Below are positions 22,800 to 24,119 of a stretch of 24,119 bases of DNA, piece after piece (position 1 is the first letter of the stretch; each line of letters opens with the position of its first letter). The stretch covers positions 55,236 through 79,354 of the forward strand of contig DGXZ01000067.1 of NCBI GenBank assembly GCA_002396485.1, in the 5' to 3' direction. The position numbers and the translations under genes were made by a program. The DNA comes from Spartobacteria bacterium UBA5019. Its GTDB lineage: Bacteria > Verrucomicrobiota > Verrucomicrobiia > Chthoniobacterales > Terrimicrobiaceae. The notes beneath the pieces were generated by a model. That model saw nothing but the letters and a program-made list of their open reading frames with translations, was not told the DNA's origin and ran no database searches.

Positions 22800-23209
22800 T
22801 TTTGCAGTTCTTTGGACAAAAACTGATGAAGTGACTGAAGTGTGGGAAGATAACGATCTTCCGTGGCTCGGATGGCTTCCTCAAAAACGGCGAAGTCGTA
22901 GGTGTGCGAGAGGAGGTTGCGGTGATTGAGCATATCGATCCAAGTTTGCCCGTCTGTGATGATTTTTGCAACAAAAGCCTCTTTAATAACTTGGCGCGGT
23001 GTTGCAGGTGAGATCGTCACTCCACTGTCTTCAAGATAATCCTTCATGCATTTCCATGCCAGCTCGAGAGTGTATTCCAGTCGCTGTGCTGCTCCTTCCT
23101 GCTCCAATGGAGAGAGGTTCTCTTGACCATTCGCAAGAGCTTCGCATAAAAGAGCAAGAGCCCGATCAAAATTTTCAAAGCTTTGCCGCCAGCGAATATC
23201 TGGATTCAT
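22796..23209 (-). CDS. HEPN-domain toxin (HI0074-like)
   Basis: A 137-residue HEPN protein of the 'nucleotidyltransferase substrate-binding' HI0074 type. 'FENFDRALALLCEAL' and 'QRLEYTLELAWKCMKDYLED' are the expected helices, and R97-N-L-L-S-H102-T-Y104 is the RX4HXY RNase motif of active HEPN toxins. ATG 23209 has no purine-rich ribosome-binding site; the preceding bases read CACCCCTTCTT on the coding strand. A possible TTCACA/TCTAAA promoter lies 15-40 bases upstream. It forms a TA module with the MNT gene. Confidence 0.9.
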   Translation of the reverse strand: MNPDIRWRQSFENFDRALALLCEALANGQENLSPLEQEGAAQRLEYTLELAWKCMKDYLEDSGVTISPATPRQVIKEAFVAKIITDGQTWIDMLNHRNLLSHTYDFAVFEEAIRATEDRYLPTLQSLHQFLSKELQK

Positions 23210-23299
23210 AAGAAGGGGTGTTTTTTAGACAAAATTGTAAGAATTGTGAAAGCAATTTTTAAGACAGAATTGGCAGTCGCGGCAGAATCATTTTTCATA

Positions 23300-23378
23300 A
23301 AGGCTCCAGAGCAGGACGGGGAAAGACATGGGAAGTTTTAAGTCTTAAGCATTAAGTTTTAAGATTCGGAGTTGGCGG
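23300..23378 (-). repeat. Repeat copy B
   Basis: A 79-base copy of 22342-22420 with one difference. It carries the period-7 CTTAANN array (23333-23363) and ATG 23329, which opens 'MSFPVLLWSL' but runs into a stop after 13 codons (TGA ending at 23288). It is the decapitated start of a second membrane-protein gene copy. Confidence 0.9.
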
Positions 23379-23573
23379 CGTGGATTCGGAAGCGCGCGCC
23401 CTCCTGTAGCGGCGTTTCTATGAGCGCCGTGGAGTGTTGCTCGAGCAAACTGCTGCCGAGGAGGACCTCAGCGCTCCCGGGCTGTCTATGACTGCCGGCT
23501 CCAAGTCCGTTCTTATCAGTGTCAATCAGTGCCATCGGTGGTTCTATAATATTCTGTAGAATGATGTGACATG
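23379..23573. other. Intergenic region with dispersed-repeat-like words
   Basis: It contains 'tgtagcggcgtttctatgag' (about 23405-23424) with flanking CGGCG/CGCCG arms, then 'tcagtgtcaatcagtgccatc', followed by the truncated end of the ORF6N frame. I see no gene. These words look like high-copy intergenic repeats, judged only from general familiarity. Confidence 0.4.
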
Positions 23574-23834
23574 TTAGTTAGGAATGGTCCAGTATCCGCC
23601 TCGACCCGATTTTGATATCGCAAATTGCGATGTCAAAGATTGAAATTCTTCTTTGGAGAGCTGGAAAAGGAAATCGCTCGGAAATTTATCAATGTTTCGA
23701 CGAACAGCCTCGTTAAAACGGGATGTTGGCACACCATAAATGGCCGCCAAATCAGAATCAAGAATGACTTTAAATCCTCTCAAATGCCGAATCAAAGAAT
23801 GAATCTCTGGCGCTATAGCAACGGGCTTTTCCAT
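23574..23834 (-). pseudogene. Truncated ORF6N-domain protein
   Basis: An 86-residue frame: 'IHSLIRHLRGFKVILDSDLAAIYGV' then 'FNEAVRRNIDKFPSDFLFQLSKEE' and 'AISKSGRGG'. This is the N-terminal ORF6N (KilA-N related) DNA-binding domain found in phage and mobile-element proteins. Family members normally continue past 'RGG' into 'yaFTEqG' and a coiled C-terminus. Here it ends with 'YWTIPN' and a stop, followed by repeat-like sequence, so the C-terminal half is lost. The N-terminus looks intact. Confidence 0.83.
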
Positions 23835-23991
23835 ATTGATGAGGTTAGAAATTTACAGCTAACTTGAATCTTATGGTTGATATTTCCATGGTCTCAGTGC
23901 TCGCGGATGAAATGTGTGTCTGGTTTAATGGAAAGGGCAAGAATAAATCCTCAAACAAGCTGCTGAAGAATTGAGAAGCAGGGCTTTGATA

Positions 23992-24055
23992 AAGGCTCCA
24001 AAGCAGGACAGGGAAATACATGGGAAGTTTCAAGTATTAAGCAGTAAGTTTTAAG
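23992..24055 (-). repeat. Repeat copy C (diverged)
   Basis: It aligns with copies A and B over 64 bases with several substitutions. The heptads read CTTAAAA-CTTACTG-CTTAATA-CTTGAAA-CTT (24055-24025, - strand), so period 7 is kept. ATG 24021 opens 'MYFPVLLWSLY' and the frame stays open to 23845 (58 residues) but lacks the rest of the gene. Confidence 0.82.
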
Positions 24056-24119
24056 CAACCAACGGGCGGGGCGCGGTTGGAGAAGAACTAACCTCGGATT
24101 TCTCAGATGGGCACGGATG

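Noticed and set aside
22375..24055. CRISPR-like array from the repeated CTTAANN units
   Set aside because: Units are 7 bases with no spacers, and the three larger copies are 700-960 bases apart with genes between them; no cas genes.

Overview
The window looks like a surface-polysaccharide (O-antigen or capsule type) gene cluster heavily interrupted by toxin-antitoxin (TA) modules. The organism is a Gram-negative bacterium. Verrucomicrobiota or a relative is my best guess, from the intergenic repeat families ('ggacacggagagcacggag', 'tgtagcggcg..tctatgagcgccg'), the IS1380-type remnant and the gene style. This is an impression from memory, not a search result.

Layout. At 1-1063 lie the 3' end of a tRNA-Phe(GAA) and a decayed IS1380-family transposase. 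At 1327-6626 sugar-nucleotide genes (an SDR epimerase at 2222 and a HddC-like guanylyltransferase at 4582) alternate with four complete PIN-type TA pairs, one orphan antitoxin and the stump of a family-2 glycosyltransferase. A good promoter at 6688-6715 starts a tightly packed + strand run: Nudix hydrolase, UDP-aminosugar-type dehydrogenase, Gfo/Idh/MocA oxidoreductase, GT2, SDR, NDP-sugar C-methyltransferase and a GT39-like membrane protein. These are followed by a CDP-sugar block: glucose-1-phosphate cytidylyltransferase RfbF, an SDR, an AF2212-like antitoxin, a MazF/PemK-RfbH fusion, an RmlC-like epimerase and an SDR reductase ending at 19660. A convergent - strand pair (multi-membrane-span protein 22371-20416, GT2 20412-19618) closes the biosynthetic part. 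The right end holds an MNT/HEPN pair, a truncated ORF6N gene and three copies of a repeat carrying the 5' end of the 651-residue membrane-protein gene.

How it works together. RfbF should make CDP-glucose. RfbH (E1-type, PLP plus [2Fe-2S]) would act on the CDP-4-keto-6-deoxyglucose derived from it. The RmlC-like epimerase and the SDR reductase would finish a 3,6-dideoxyhexose, as in the ascarylose/abequose pathways. The CDP-glucose 4,6-dehydratase and the E3 reductase that the route needs are not in the window. Other genes supply an oxidised aminosugar and possibly a heptose or C-methylated sugar, and the GT2 and GT-C-like proteins would build or transfer the glycan.

Most notable: (i) an apparently intact MazF/PemK toxin domain fused in frame to RfbH, with its antitoxin gene just upstream; (ii) the number of TA modules at junctions between sugar genes; (iii) four antitoxin genes whose candidate -10 box lies 6-7 nt before the ATG, with no Shine-Dalgarno, suggesting leaderless mRNAs; (iv) three repeat copies that include heptad CTTAANN tracts and gene starts, separated by TA-type genes.
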